NCBI RefSeq assembly: GCF_002362255.1
Contig: NZ_LPVV01000038.1
Span: 310,001 to 374,000, forward strand
Direction: 5' to 3'
From: Microbacterium sp. SZ1
Lineage (GTDB): Bacteria > Actinomycetota > Actinomycetes > Actinomycetales > Microbacteriaceae
DNA length: 64,000 bases
Shown here: in pieces, positions 17,334-25,933 of the stretch
Layout: every line of letters begins with the position of its first letter
Numbering within the stretch: the stretch's first letter is position 1
Notes under the pieces: generated by a model
What the model was told of the DNA's origin: nothing
What the model saw: the letters and a program-made list of their open reading frames with translations, nothing else
The model's database searches: none
Made by a program: the position numbers and the translations under genes

Positions 17334-18137
17334 ATGGCACGAGAGAAGAAGCGCCGTTCTAACGGCCGCCGCAGCCCCCTGGCAGCAGCGGCCCTCATCG
17401 GAGCAGGCCTCATGATCACCGGCGCCGTGTACGCCGGAGCATCCGCGGCCTTCGCCGCGACCGACACCCAGACCGCCGCGTCGAGCACGCTGACGGTCGA
17501 GGACGGCGAGAAGCTGTTCCAGGCGAACTGCGCCACCTGTCACGGACTCGACCTGCAGGGAACCCCCAACGGCCCGAGCCTCTACGGCGTCGGCGAGCTG
17601 GCCGTGGAGTTCCAGGTCTCCACCGGACGCATGCCGCTGCAGATGCAGGGACCGCAGGCTCCGCAGAAGGAGCCGCAGTTCACCGAGGAGCAGATCCTCG
17701 CCATGGCCTCGTACGTGCAGGAGACGGCCCCGGGCCCGACCTTCCCGAACGACGAGATCCTCGACGGCGAGGGTGACGTCTCGCACGGCGCCGAGCTCTT
17801 CCGCGTCAACTGCGCCATGTGCCACAACGTGGCCGCGGCGGGTGGAGCGCTCACCGAGGGCAAGTACGCCCCCGCCCTCACCGAGACCAGCGCGCTGCAC
17901 ATCTACGCCGCCATGGTCACCGGCCCCCAGAACATGCCCGTCTTCGGTGACATGAACCTGTCCGACGAGGACAAGCGCGACATCATCTCGGCTCTGCTGT
18001 TCCAGCAGCAGTCGGTGCAGGTCGGCGGCTTCTCGCTGGGCTCGCTCGGTCCTGTGTCCGAGGGCCTGTTCGCCTGGATCTTCGGGATCGGCGCGCTCGT
18101 CGCCATCACCGTGTGGATCACGGCGAAGTCCAACTGA
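17334..18137 (+). CDS. qcrC: Diheme cytochrome c subunit of bcc complex
   Basis: The cytochrome cc subunit that carries electrons from the Rieske protein straight to the aa3 oxidase. The 267-residue protein has an N-terminal membrane segment after a basic stretch, two heme c sites (Cys66-Cys69-His70 in CATCH and Cys160-Cys163-His164 in CAMCH) and a C-terminal membrane helix (GLFAWIFGIGALVAITVWI). Two hemes on one protein is the actinobacterial bcc hallmark and replaces a soluble cytochrome c. The ATG at 17334 is preceded by GCGGAG and lies 20 bases after ctaE. Confidence 0.97.
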   Translation: MAREKKRRSNGRRSPLAAAALIGAGLMITGAVYAGASAAFAATDTQTAASSTLTVEDGEKLFQANCATCHGLDLQGTPNGPSLYGVGELAVEFQVSTGRMPLQMQGPQAPQKEPQFTEEQILAMASYVQETAPGPTFPNDEILDGEGDVSHGAELFRVNCAMCHNVAAAGGALTEGKYAPALTETSALHIYAAMVTGPQNMPVFGDMNLSDEDKRDIISALLFQQQSVQVGGFSLGSLGPVSEGLFAWIFGIGALVAITVWITAKSN

Positions 18138-18173
18138 CGCTTATTCATCGAAGAGGAACGTACGAGGAGCACC

Positions 18174-19250
18174 ATGGCACACGACGACGACTCGCAGGCT
18201 CTTGACAGGGCCTACCAGCCCTCTCCGGGGCTGGGCGTCGCAGTCAGCGACCCTGTGCAGAACCCGGGGCTGCCGCCGCACCGCGAGCGGATGACCGACA
18301 AGGACCCGCGCGTCGAGAAGACCGCCGAGCGGACCGTCTACACCCTGTTCTACCTGTCGCTCGCCGGAAGCATCTGGGCGGTCGCCGCCTACATGCTCTT
18401 CCCCATCGAGAGCGGCGCTCTCATCGACATCCGTCAGAACAACCTCTTCATCGGTCTCGGCATCGCTCTCGCGCTCCTCGCCCTCGGCGTCGGCGCGATC
18501 CACTGGTCCAAGGCGCTGATGAGCGACAAGGAGCACATCGAGCACCGCCACCCCACCCGGGGCAAGGACTCGACTCGCGAGGCGACCATCCAGGCGTTCG
18601 CTGCAGCGAACGAGGAGTCGGGCTTCGGACGCCGCACGATGATCCGCAACTCGCTGTTCGCGGCGATCGTCGCATCGATCATCCCCGGCGTGACGCTCTT
18701 CCGCGGGCTGGCCCCGCACAGCACCCCCGACGACCCCACCGCGGGCGACCCCGTCGCGCTGCTCAAGCACACGATGTGGGAGAAGGGCGCGCGCCTCGTC
18801 CGAGACCCCGACGGCACGCCGATCCGCGCAGCGGACGTCACGCTCGGCTCCGCCTTCCATGTCATCCCGGAGGAGCTCGCGACGCTGAGCCACCACGACG
18901 GGTACCTCGAGGAGAAGGCCAAGGCCATCGTCCTCATGATGCGTCTCCGTCCGGAGCAGCTCATCGAGGCCGAGGACCGCAAGGACTGGTCGTACGACGG
19001 CATCGTCGCGTACTCGAAAGTCTGCACGCACGTCGGGTGCCCCGTCGCGCTGTACGAGCAGCAGACGCACCACCTCCTCTGCCCCTGCCACCAGTCGCAG
19101 TTCGACGTCACGGACCATGCCAAGGTCATCTTCGGCCCGGCAGCACGTCCGCTGCCGCAGCTGCCCATCACCGTCGACGACGAGGGTTACCTCGTCGCAC
19201 GCAGTGACTTCACCGAGCCCGTCGGCCCGAGCTTCTGGGAGCGCCATTGA
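18174..19250 (+). CDS. qcrA: Rieske iron-sulfur subunit of bcc complex
   Basis: Transfers electrons from menaquinol to cytochrome cc through a 2Fe-2S cluster. The 358-residue protein has three membrane helices in its N-terminal half, as typical of actinobacterial QcrA, and the Rieske ligands in CTHVGC (from Cys284) and CPCHQSQFD about 20 residues later. The ribosome binding site is AGGAG, about ten bases before the ATG. The stop overlaps the qcrB TTG start by four bases. Confidence 0.97.
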   Translation: MAHDDDSQALDRAYQPSPGLGVAVSDPVQNPGLPPHRERMTDKDPRVEKTAERTVYTLFYLSLAGSIWAVAAYMLFPIESGALIDIRQNNLFIGLGIALALLALGVGAIHWSKALMSDKEHIEHRHPTRGKDSTREATIQAFAAANEESGFGRRTMIRNSLFAAIVASIIPGVTLFRGLAPHSTPDDPTAGDPVALLKHTMWEKGARLVRDPDGTPIRAADVTLGSAFHVIPEELATLSHHDGYLEEKAKAIVLMMRLRPEQLIEAEDRKDWSYDGIVAYSKVCTHVGCPVALYEQQTHHLLCPCHQSQFDVTDHAKVIFGPAARPLPQLPITVDDEGYLVARSDFTEPVGPSFWERH

Positions 19251-21064
19251 GCACCGCAACGCTGTCCAAAGAGGACAAGGACACCAAGGCGCCTCTCGGC
19301 GGCCGCTTCGTCGGCGCCGCGTCGAACTACCTCGACGAGCGCACCAGCCTCTCCGGCATGGTCAAGGAGCTCGGTCGCAAGATCTTCCCCGACCACTGGT
19401 CGTTCATGCTCGGCGAGATCGCGCTGTGGAGCTTCGTCGTCGTGTTCCTCTCCGGAACCTTCCTGACGTTCTTCTTCGAGGCGTCGATGGTCGAGACGCA
19501 CTACACGGGCGCCTACGCCCCGATGCGCGGCATCGAGATGTCCGCAGCGCTCGAATCGTCACTGAACATCTCGTTCGACATCCGCGGCGGACTCCTGGTG
19601 CGCCAGATCCATCACTGGGCTGCACTGGTGTTCATCGCCGGCATCGGCGTGCACATGCTGCGCGTGTACTTCACGGGTGCTTTCCGCAAGCCCCGCGAGC
19701 TCAACTGGGTCATCGGCTTCGTCCTCTTCATCCTCGCGATGGCCGAGGGCTTCACGGGCTACTCGCTGCCCGACGACCTGCTGTCCGGTAACGGACTCCG
19801 CATCATCGACGGCATGATCAAGGGCCTCCCCCTCATCGGCACCTGGACCTCGTTCATGCTCTTCGGCGGCGAGTTCCCGGGTACTGCGATCGTCGGGCGC
19901 CTGTACACGCTGCACATCCTGCTCCTGCCGCTGATCATCATCGCCCTCATCGGTCTGCACCTGATGCTCATGATCATCAACAAGCACACGCAGTTCGCCG
20001 GCCCCGGCCGCACCAACGACAACGTCGTGGGCTACCCGATGATGCCGGTCTACATGTCGAAGATGGGCGGCTTCCTGTTCATCGTCTTCGGCGCCATCGT
20101 GCTGATCGCGACGTTCTTCCAGATCAACCCGATCTGGAACTACGGCCCGTACGACCCGTCCCCCGTGTCGGCGGGTACGCAGCCTGACTGGTACATCGGA
20201 TTCGCCGACGGCGCTCTGCGTCTTGCTCCGTCGAACTGGGACATCGTGTTCCTCGACCACACCTGGTCGTTCGGCATCCTCGCGCCGGTGGCCGTCCTCG
20301 GTCTGTTCATCGTCGTCGTCGCGATCTACCCCTTCATCGAGGCGTGGATCACCGGCGACAAGCGCGAGCACCACATCGCCCAGCGTCCGCGCAACGCCGC
20401 CACCCGCACCGCCATCGGCGTCGCCGGTGTCGTGTTCTACGCGGTCCTGTGGGCTGCGGCATCCTCCGACCTCATCGCGACGCACTTCATGCTGACGATG
20501 GAGGGCGTGATCCACACCCTGCAGGCCATGCTGTTCGTCGGCCCTGTCCTCGCCTACTTCGTCACCAAGCGCATCGCACTCGCGCTGCAGAAGAAGGACC
20601 GCGAGATCGTCCTCCACGGATTCGAGTCGGGGCGCATCGTGCGCCTCCCCGGCGGCGAGTTCATCGAGGTGCACGAACCCGTCGACAAGTACGACCGCTG
20701 GAAGCTCATCGACGTCGACGGCTACGAGCCGCTCGTCGTCCGCCCCAACGAGAAGGGCCGCATCCCGTGGAGCGAGAACCTGCGCTCCTCGATCTCGCGC
20801 TGGTTCTTCGAAGACCGCCTTGCTCCGCTCACGCAGGCCGAGGTCGACGAGGCGGATGCGCACCAGCACCACGTCATCGCTCAGAACGAGGAGACGGAAC
20901 TGGCGGAGATCCAGGGCGCTCACGAGCGCGCAGGGTTCCCCGACGCCCCTCTCACGGCCGAGGAGAACCACGTCGACGAGACGGCGAACACTCCGAGCAC
21001 CGTCATCGCGACGGACCCTCCCAAGCACCCTCGTGACAAGAAGTCGGAGGAGGACGCGGAGTAG
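19247..21064 (+). CDS. qcrB: Cytochrome b subunit of bcc complex
   Basis: The menaquinol-oxidising b subunit with two b hemes. The 605-residue protein has the membrane core (RQIHHWAALVFIAGIGVHMLR and LHILLLPLIIIALIGLHLML carry heme ligands; IPWSENL lies in the soluble tail) and a long cytoplasmic C-terminal extension of about 170 residues, typical of actinobacteria. The start is a TTG inside TTGA, so translation is coupled to qcrA. It is the last gene before a strong hairpin terminator. This subunit is the target of Q203-type inhibitors in mycobacteria. Confidence 0.97.
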   Translation: MSTATLSKEDKDTKAPLGGRFVGAASNYLDERTSLSGMVKELGRKIFPDHWSFMLGEIALWSFVVVFLSGTFLTFFFEASMVETHYTGAYAPMRGIEMSAALESSLNISFDIRGGLLVRQIHHWAALVFIAGIGVHMLRVYFTGAFRKPRELNWVIGFVLFILAMAEGFTGYSLPDDLLSGNGLRIIDGMIKGLPLIGTWTSFMLFGGEFPGTAIVGRLYTLHILLLPLIIIALIGLHLMLMIINKHTQFAGPGRTNDNVVGYPMMPVYMSKMGGFLFIVFGAIVLIATFFQINPIWNYGPYDPSPVSAGTQPDWYIGFADGALRLAPSNWDIVFLDHTWSFGILAPVAVLGLFIVVVAIYPFIEAWITGDKREHHIAQRPRNAATRTAIGVAGVVFYAVLWAAASSDLIATHFMLTMEGVIHTLQAMLFVGPVLAYFVTKRIALALQKKDREIVLHGFESGRIVRLPGGEFIEVHEPVDKYDRWKLIDVDGYEPLVVRPNEKGRIPWSENLRSSISRWFFEDRLAPLTQAEVDEADAHQHHVIAQNEETELAEIQGAHERAGFPDAPLTAEENHVDETANTPSTVIATDPPKHPRDKKSEEDAE

Positions 21065-21083
21065 TCGCGCCGCTCCCCCACCC

Positions 21084-21115
21084 AGGGCCCTGTCCGTTCG
21101 CGGACAGGGCCCTTT
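21084..21115 (+). terminator. Terminator of the ctaE-qcrCAB operon
   Basis: A perfect 13-base-pair stem (21084-21096 with 21101-21113) closed by a TTCG tetraloop and followed by TTT, 19 bases beyond the qcrB stop. Confidence 0.9.
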
Positions 21116-21202
21116 CACGTGGGCGTGAAAGGATCTTCCCATGAGCTCCCTCGTCCGCCTCATCCGCTCAGACTCGCTTCTGTCCGTCTCGGGAGACCCG
21201 CG

Positions 21203-21706
21203 ATGACGGTCGCAATCCGCGAAGCGGTCGCTGCGGATGCGGAGGTCGTCCAGACGATCGAGGCCATCGCCGACGCACTCCTCGTCACGGCGCTCGGCGC
21301 GCCCGAGTGGCCGCCGCCCGCAGACGGGACCGAGCGCATCGGACAACCGGGATACGTGCTCCTCCTCGAAGAGGACGCGGACTCCTCCGCCGTCGGATTC
21401 GTGCACGTGGTGGATGCCGACGGCACCGCTCACCTGGAACAGCTGTCGGTCCTCCCCGAGCACGGACGCCGTGGCCACGGACGCCGACTCATCGACGCTG
21501 CTCTGGACGAAGCCCGCCGACGCGGGTACTCCCGCATGACGCTCCGCACGTACGCGGACATCCCCTGGAACGCGCCGTTCTACGGGTCGTGCGGATTCAA
21601 GGAGAGCATCCCCGAGTCGGGGTTCCACCGACAGCTCGTCGAGGCGGAGACGGAACTCGGTCTGGATCGGTACGGACGCCGGCTGCAGATGACGATCCTG
21701 CTCTGA
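21203..21706 (+). CDS. GNAT-family N-acetyltransferase
   Basis: A 167-residue acetyl-CoA-dependent acyltransferase. VGFVHVVDADGTAHLEQLSV is the central strand and HGRRGHGRRLIDAAL is the acetyl-CoA pyrophosphate-binding loop; APFYGSCGFKE is the family's C-terminal motif. The ATG at 21203 follows GGGAGA with seven bases of spacing, better than the earlier frame extension that runs into the qcrB terminator. The substrate is unknown, and the location between two respiratory operons says little about it. Confidence 0.88.
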   Translation: MTVAIREAVAADAEVVQTIEAIADALLVTALGAPEWPPPADGTERIGQPGYVLLLEEDADSSAVGFVHVVDADGTAHLEQLSVLPEHGRRGHGRRLIDAALDEARRRGYSRMTLRTYADIPWNAPFYGSCGFKESIPESGFHRQLVEAETELGLDRYGRRLQMTILL

Positions 21707-21794
21707 CGCCCTGCCCGGCACCATGGCGGGATTCGGGTGCAGGATCGTCCGGATTCGAGCGGCACACCGCACCGGGCGTCCCTAGGCTGTGATC

Positions 21795-22214
21795 ATGTTG
21801 GATCGAGCCGCCTACTACGCCACCAAACTCGCCGCCGAGACCGACGCGAGCGATGCTTACGCCGCGCAACGACGAGGGGAGAGCATCGTCATCGTCGACG
21901 TCCGATCGGACGAGGCCTGGGCCCAGGGACGCGTGGCGGGAGCTGTGCACATGCACTACAGCGAAATCGCTGCTCGTGCGCCCCGGGAGATCGGGAAGGA
22001 TGCGACGGTCGTCGTCTACTGCTGGAGCCCTGGATGCAACGCGGGGGCGAAGGGCGCGCTGGAGTTCGCGTCGCTCGGGTACGACGTCAAAGAGATGATC
22101 GGCGGATTCGAGTACTGGGTGCGGGAGGGATACCCCGTGGAAGACGCCGACGGCATCCACCGTCGACCGGTCGACCCGCTCACCGGCATCGCACGCATCC
22201 GCATTCACAGCTGA
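21795..22214 (+). CDS. Rhodanese-like domain protein
   Basis: A single-domain rhodanese of 139 residues. IVIVDVRSDEAWAQGRVAGA is the N-terminal signature and the active loop is CWSPGC with the catalytic cysteine first; GYDVKEMIGGFEYWVREGYP is the C-terminal signature. It would move sulfane sulfur or serve as a thiol-redox protein. I chose the ATG at 21795 because TAGGCT lies exactly six bases upstream, the leaderless pattern seen elsewhere in this window; a GTG two codons earlier would overlap the spacer. Confidence 0.9.
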   Translation: MLDRAAYYATKLAAETDASDAYAAQRRGESIVIVDVRSDEAWAQGRVAGAVHMHYSEIAARAPREIGKDATVVVYCWSPGCNAGAKGALEFASLGYDVKEMIGGFEYWVREGYPVEDADGIHRRPVDPLTGIARIRIHS

Positions 22215-22243
22215 CACACCGCGAACCGTCCGGCACAGAAGAC

Positions 22244-22271
22244 GGGCCCCGAGGATCACTCCTCAGGGCCC
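22244..22271. terminator. Bidirectional terminator between rhodanese and ctaF
   Basis: A hairpin of about 12 pairs with one mismatch, GGGCCC at both outer ends and loop TCAC, placed between convergent genes. TT follows it rightward, and GTCTTCT leftward. Confidence 0.8.
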
Positions 22272-22283
22272 TTCTCGCGATAC

Positions 22284-22718
22284 TCAGCGGGCGAAGTTGC
22301 CGCGGTAGTACTCGTACACCCAGCCGACGATCGCGACCACGAAGATCGCCAGTCCGATCGGGAGCAGGAAGTGTCCGACGGCGAGGCCGACCACGAAGAT
22401 TCCGGCCGAGGCGGCGAGCACCAGGGGCCACCAGGACCACGGGCTGAACTCGCCGAGCTCCGGGTCGCCGTCGTCGATGTCGCTCGTGAGGATATCCTCC
22501 GGGAGCTCACCCTTCTGCGCCTTGTGTGTGCGGTCGAGGTAGAACGCCACCATGGCGCCCATGAATGCGGCGAAGAACAGCGCCACGGTTCCGACCCACT
22601 CGATTCGCATGGCGAAGTTGTCGTTCGGAGTGGCAAGGATGTGCCAGCCGGTGTAGGTGACACCCATCAGCGCGAAGAACGCGGTGAGGATCCACCAGAG
22701 GATGACGTTGTCGCGCAT
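22284..22718 (-). CDS. ctaF: Cytochrome c oxidase subunit IV (actinobacterial type)
   Basis: Small fourth subunit of the aa3 oxidase found in actinobacteria. The 144-residue protein has four membrane helices in two pairs, with ILWWILTAFFALMGVTYTGW at the start and LGEFSPWSWWPLVLAASAGI in the second half, the family hallmark. It starts three bases after the ctaD stop and is the last gene of ctaC-ctaD-ctaF, facing the rhodanese gene across a shared terminator. Confidence 0.95.
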   Translation of the reverse strand: MRDNVILWWILTAFFALMGVTYTGWHILATPNDNFAMRIEWVGTVALFFAAFMGAMVAFYLDRTHKAQKGELPEDILTSDIDDGDPELGEFSPWSWWPLVLAASAGIFVVGLAVGHFLLPIGLAIFVVAIVGWVYEYYRGNFAR

Positions 22719-22721
22719 GGG

Positions 22722-24455
22722 TCAGTGCCCCTCTCGCTCGCCGGGGGCGGTGGTGGCGAACTCGGCCGCCTCCGGGTGGTTCAGATCGAACGCGGGCCGC
22801 TCGCTGCGGATGCGCGGGATCGAGGTGAAGTTGTGACGCGGCGGCGGGCACGAGGTCGCCCACTCGAGCGATGCGCCGTAGCCCCACGGGTCGTTGACCG
22901 TGACCTTCGGCGCCTTGCGGGCCGTGATCCACACGTTGAGGAAGAACGGCAGCATGGACGCACCGAGGATGATCGCGCCGATCGTGGAGACCTGGTTGCC
23001 CCAGGTCCATCCATCGGCCTCGGAGTAGTCCGCGTAGCGACGAACCATGCCGTCGACACCCAGCCAGTGCTGGATGAGGAAGGTCATGTGGAAGCCGATG
23101 AACAGCATCCAGAAGTGCACGTAACCGAGGCGCTCGTTCAGCATGCGGCCGGTCCACTTCGGCCACCAGAAGTAGAAGCCGGAGAACATCGCGAAGACGA
23201 CGGTTCCGAACACCACGTAGTGGAAGTGGGCGACGACGAAGTACGAGTCGCTCAGGTGGAAGTCAAGCGGCGGGGCCGCGAGGATGACACCGGTCAGACC
23301 GCCGAAGACGAACGACACGAGGAAGCCGAGAGCGAAGACCATCGGGGTCTCGAAGGTCACGGACCCTCGCCAGAGCGTGCCGATCCAGTTGAAGATCTTC
23401 ACACCCGTCGGAACGGCGATGAGCATCGTCATGAGCGCGAAGAACGGCAGCAGGACGGAGCCCGTGACGTACATGTGGTGGGCCCACACGGCGACGGAGA
23501 GGGCGGCGATGGCGATCGTCGCGTAGACCAGCGTCTTGTACCCGAAGATCGGCTTGCGGCTGAAGACCGGGAAGACCTCCGACACGATGCCGAAGAACGG
23601 CAGCGCGATGATGTACACCTCGGGGTGACCGAAGAACCAGAACAGGTGCTGCCAGAGGAGCACGCCGCCGTTCTGCGGGTCGTAGATGTGGGCGCCGAGC
23701 ACGCGGTCGGCGCCGGCAGCGAAGATCGCGGCGGCGAGCACCGGGAACGCCATGAGGATGAGCAGGCTCGTGATGAGCGTGTTCCACGAGAAGATCGGCA
23801 TGCGCCACATCGTCATACCCGGGGCGCGCATCGTGATGATGGTGGTGATGAAGTTCACCGCGCCGAGGATGGTTCCGAAGCCCGAGATGCCGAGACCGAG
23901 CATCCACAGGTTTCCGCCGGCGCCGGGCGAGAACGACGCGCTCGCGAGCGGCTGATAGGCGAACCATCCGAATGACGCCGCGCCCTGCGGGGTGAGGAAG
24001 CCGGCGACGGCGATCGTGGAGCCGAAGAGGAACAGCCAGAACGCGAACGCGTTGAGGCGCGGGAAAGCGACGTCCGGAGCACCGATCTGCAGCGGCAGGA
24101 TGGCATTCGCGAAACCGGCGAACAGCGGCGTCGCGAACATCAGCAGCATGATCGTGCCGTGCATCGTGAACAGCTGGTTGTACTGCTCCTTCGTCGGCAC
24201 GATCTGCATGCCGGGCGCGAACAGCTCAGCGCGGATGACGAGCGCCATCACGCCGCCGAGGAGGAAGAACAGCACCGACGCGATGAGGTACATGTACCCG
24301 ATCGTCTTGTGGTCGGTGGACGTGATCCACTTGACGACGATGTTGCCCTTCTGCTGGACGCGCGACGAGCTCATGAGAGCGGCCTGGCGCGCGGGCAGAG
24401 TGGTGGGACGGGAGCGAGGGGCCTCGTCGGTACGGGGTGCTTCAGTGGTCGACAT
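22722..24455 (-). CDS. ctaD: Cytochrome c oxidase subunit I
   Basis: Catalytic subunit with heme a and the heme a3-CuB site that reduces oxygen and pumps protons. The 577-residue protein has 12 membrane helices; [20 protein letters not shown] carries a heme a ligand, [20 protein letters not shown] contains the CuB histidine cross-linked to tyrosine, HHMYVTG gives two more CuB histidines and [12 protein letters not shown] binds the hemes. The glutamate in HPEVY marks an A-type oxidase. It lies three bases from both ctaC and ctaF. Confidence 0.98.
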   Translation of the reverse strand: MSTTEAPRTDEAPRSRPTTLPARQAALMSSSRVQQKGNIVVKWITSTDHKTIGYMYLIASVLFFLLGGVMALVIRAELFAPGMQIVPTKEQYNQLFTMHGTIMLLMFATPLFAGFANAILPLQIGAPDVAFPRLNAFAFWLFLFGSTIAVAGFLTPQGAASFGWFAYQPLASASFSPGAGGNLWMLGLGISGFGTILGAVNFITTIITMRAPGMTMWRMPIFSWNTLITSLLILMAFPVLAAAIFAAGADRVLGAHIYDPQNGGVLLWQHLFWFFGHPEVYIIALPFFGIVSEVFPVFSRKPIFGYKTLVYATIAIAALSVAVWAHHMYVTGSVLLPFFALMTMLIAVPTGVKIFNWIGTLWRGSVTFETPMVFALGFLVSFVFGGLTGVILAAPPLDFHLSDSYFVVAHFHYVVFGTVVFAMFSGFYFWWPKWTGRMLNERLGYVHFWMLFIGFHMTFLIQHWLGVDGMVRRYADYSEADGWTWGNQVSTIGAIILGASMLPFFLNVWITARKAPKVTVNDPWGYGASLEWATSCPPPRHNFTSIPRIRSERPAFDLNHPEAAEFATTAPGEREGH

Positions 24456-24458
24456 GGC

Positions 24459-25361
24459 TTACTCCTCTCCTTCCTCGGAGTCGTTCTGGCCGGCGGTGCC
24501 CGGCAGGTTCGACAGACGGTCGTAGGCGTCGGTGATGTCGCCGGTGTTGCCTTCCTCCTCGAGAGACTGGAGGTAGGCGTCGTATTCGTCCTGCTCGACG
24601 ACCTTCACGTTGAAGAGCATCATCGAGTGGTACTCGCCGCAGAGCTCGGCGCACTTGCCGGAGTACTCGCCGACGCGGGTCGGGATGAAGGACCAGGAGT
24701 TGTCCTTCCCGATGTACATGTCCTTCTTGTACAGGAAGTCGATGATCCAGAAGGAGTGGATGACGTCGCGGGACTGCAGGTTGATGGTGACCTTCTGGTC
24801 GACCGGCAGCACCAGGGTCGGAAGCTGATCCTGGTCGATGTTGCCCGCGGCATCCGGCTGAGCCTGGATGCCCATGGTCCACACGGCGTCGGAGTTGTCG
24901 TCCTCTTCGCCGTCGTACTGGAAGTCCCATGCCCACTGCTTGGCGATCGCGGTGATCTCGACGTCGGGGTCGTCCCACTTCGTCTCGATCGCGGCCTGGT
25001 CGCGTGCCGTGAAGAAGAACATGCCGAGCACGAGGATCAGCGGCACGACCGTGTAGAAGATCTCGATCGGCATGTTGTAGCGCATCTGCACCGGAAGCCC
25101 GGTCTGCCCCTTGCGGCGACGGTACGCGATCGCGGCCCAGGCCATGAGAGCCCAGGTGATCACGCCGACGGCGAGGAGGACGATCCAGGAGTTGACCCAG
25201 AGCGACGAGACGCGCTCGGTCTGGTTGGTGACGGCCGGCTCACCCTCCACGAAGCCCGGGAGGTAGCCGTTCAGCTCGGTGGCAGTACATCCCGCCAGGG
25301 CCACGGCTGTCGCTACTCCCAGCGGGAGAGCGACCCAACGAAGGCGGCGTTTCGAGGGCAC
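24459..25361 (-). CDS. ctaC: Cytochrome c oxidase subunit II
   Basis: Accepts electrons from cytochrome cc through its CuA centre. The 300-residue protein is a lipoprotein (Cys25 in LAGCT), with two membrane helices (about 54-80 and 98-118) and a periplasmic cupredoxin domain. The CuA ligands are His202, Cys237, Cys241, His245 and Met248 (CAELCGEYHSMM). I chose the GTG at 25361 because AGGTG lies four bases before it; a TAGACT -10 at 25398-25403 fits a short leader. A Glu/Asp-rich C-terminal tail follows the copper domain. Confidence 0.96.
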   Translation of the reverse strand: MPSKRRLRWVALPLGVATAVALAGCTATELNGYLPGFVEGEPAVTNQTERVSSLWVNSWIVLLAVGVITWALMAWAAIAYRRRKGQTGLPVQMRYNMPIEIFYTVVPLILVLGMFFFTARDQAAIETKWDDPDVEITAIAKQWAWDFQYDGEEDDNSDAVWTMGIQAQPDAAGNIDQDQLPTLVLPVDQKVTINLQSRDVIHSFWIIDFLYKKDMYIGKDNSWSFIPTRVGEYSGKCAELCGEYHSMMLFNVKVVEQDEYDAYLQSLEEEGNTGDITDAYDRLSNLPGTAGQNDSEEGEE

Positions 25362-25426
25362 GATGCACCTTTCAGATTGCGGACAGGGCACACCCCAAGT
25401 CTAGGGCAACCTCACACCTGATTCAT

Positions 25427-25445
25427 GCCAACCGTGCAGGTTGGC
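25427..25445 (-). terminator. Likely terminator after erpA
   Basis: A perfect stem GCCAACC/GGTTGGC with a five-base loop, 13 bases beyond the erpA stop and upstream of the ctaC -10. It has no U-run, so it could be an attenuating hairpin instead. Confidence 0.55.
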
Positions 25446-25458
25446 GGAGGCGGTCCGA

Positions 25459-25824
25459 TCAGTGGAAGCTGTCGCCGCATGCGCAGCTGCCCGCTGCGTT
25501 CGGGTTATCGATCGTGAAGCCCTGCTCCGAGATCGTGTCCTTGAAATCGATCGACGCGCCGTCGAGATACGGCACGCTCATGTTGTCGACGATGACCTCG
25601 ACGCCATCGAAGTCGACGGTCTCGTCGCCCTCGAGGAAGCGCTCGTCGAAGTAGAGCTGGTAGATCAGTCCGGAGCATCCACCGGGCTGCACCGCGACGC
25701 GCAGGCGCAGGTCGTCACGCCCTTCCTGCTCGAGGAGGTTCTTGACCTTGGTGGCGGCGGCGTCGGTCAGCTTCACGCCGTGCGCCTGGGTGGTCTCTGC
25801 GGGGGTGAGTGCGGTGTCGCTCAT
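25459..25824 (-). CDS. erpA: A-type iron-sulfur cluster insertion protein
   Basis: A carrier that passes Fe-S clusters to apoproteins. The 121-residue protein has the HesB/IscA fold, VKLTDAAATKVKNLL at the start and the three cluster cysteines in PGGCSGL and GSCACGDSF at the C-terminus. The ATG at 25824 is preceded by AGGAG with four bases of spacing. It lies directly upstream of ctaC; the nearby Rieske protein QcrA would be an obvious client, though that is inference. Confidence 0.95.
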   Translation of the reverse strand: MSDTALTPAETTQAHGVKLTDAAATKVKNLLEQEGRDDLRLRVAVQPGGCSGLIYQLYFDERFLEGDETVDFDGVEVIVDNMSVPYLDGASIDFKDTISEQGFTIDNPNAAGSCACGDSFH

Positions 25825-25933
25825 GTCGCTCCTTGGGGTGGGCCGCGTTCGCACACGGCTGGTGAATCGATTTTACCTTCGCCGCGGCCCGGACGGGTCG
25901 GTTTCGCCCGGGCCGTGGGCATCGGAGTCGTGG

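Noticed and set aside
24159..25421. An open frame antisense to ctaC and ctaD
   Set aside because: ctaC and ctaD are clear on the other strand; the antisense product is compositionally typical of shadow frames.
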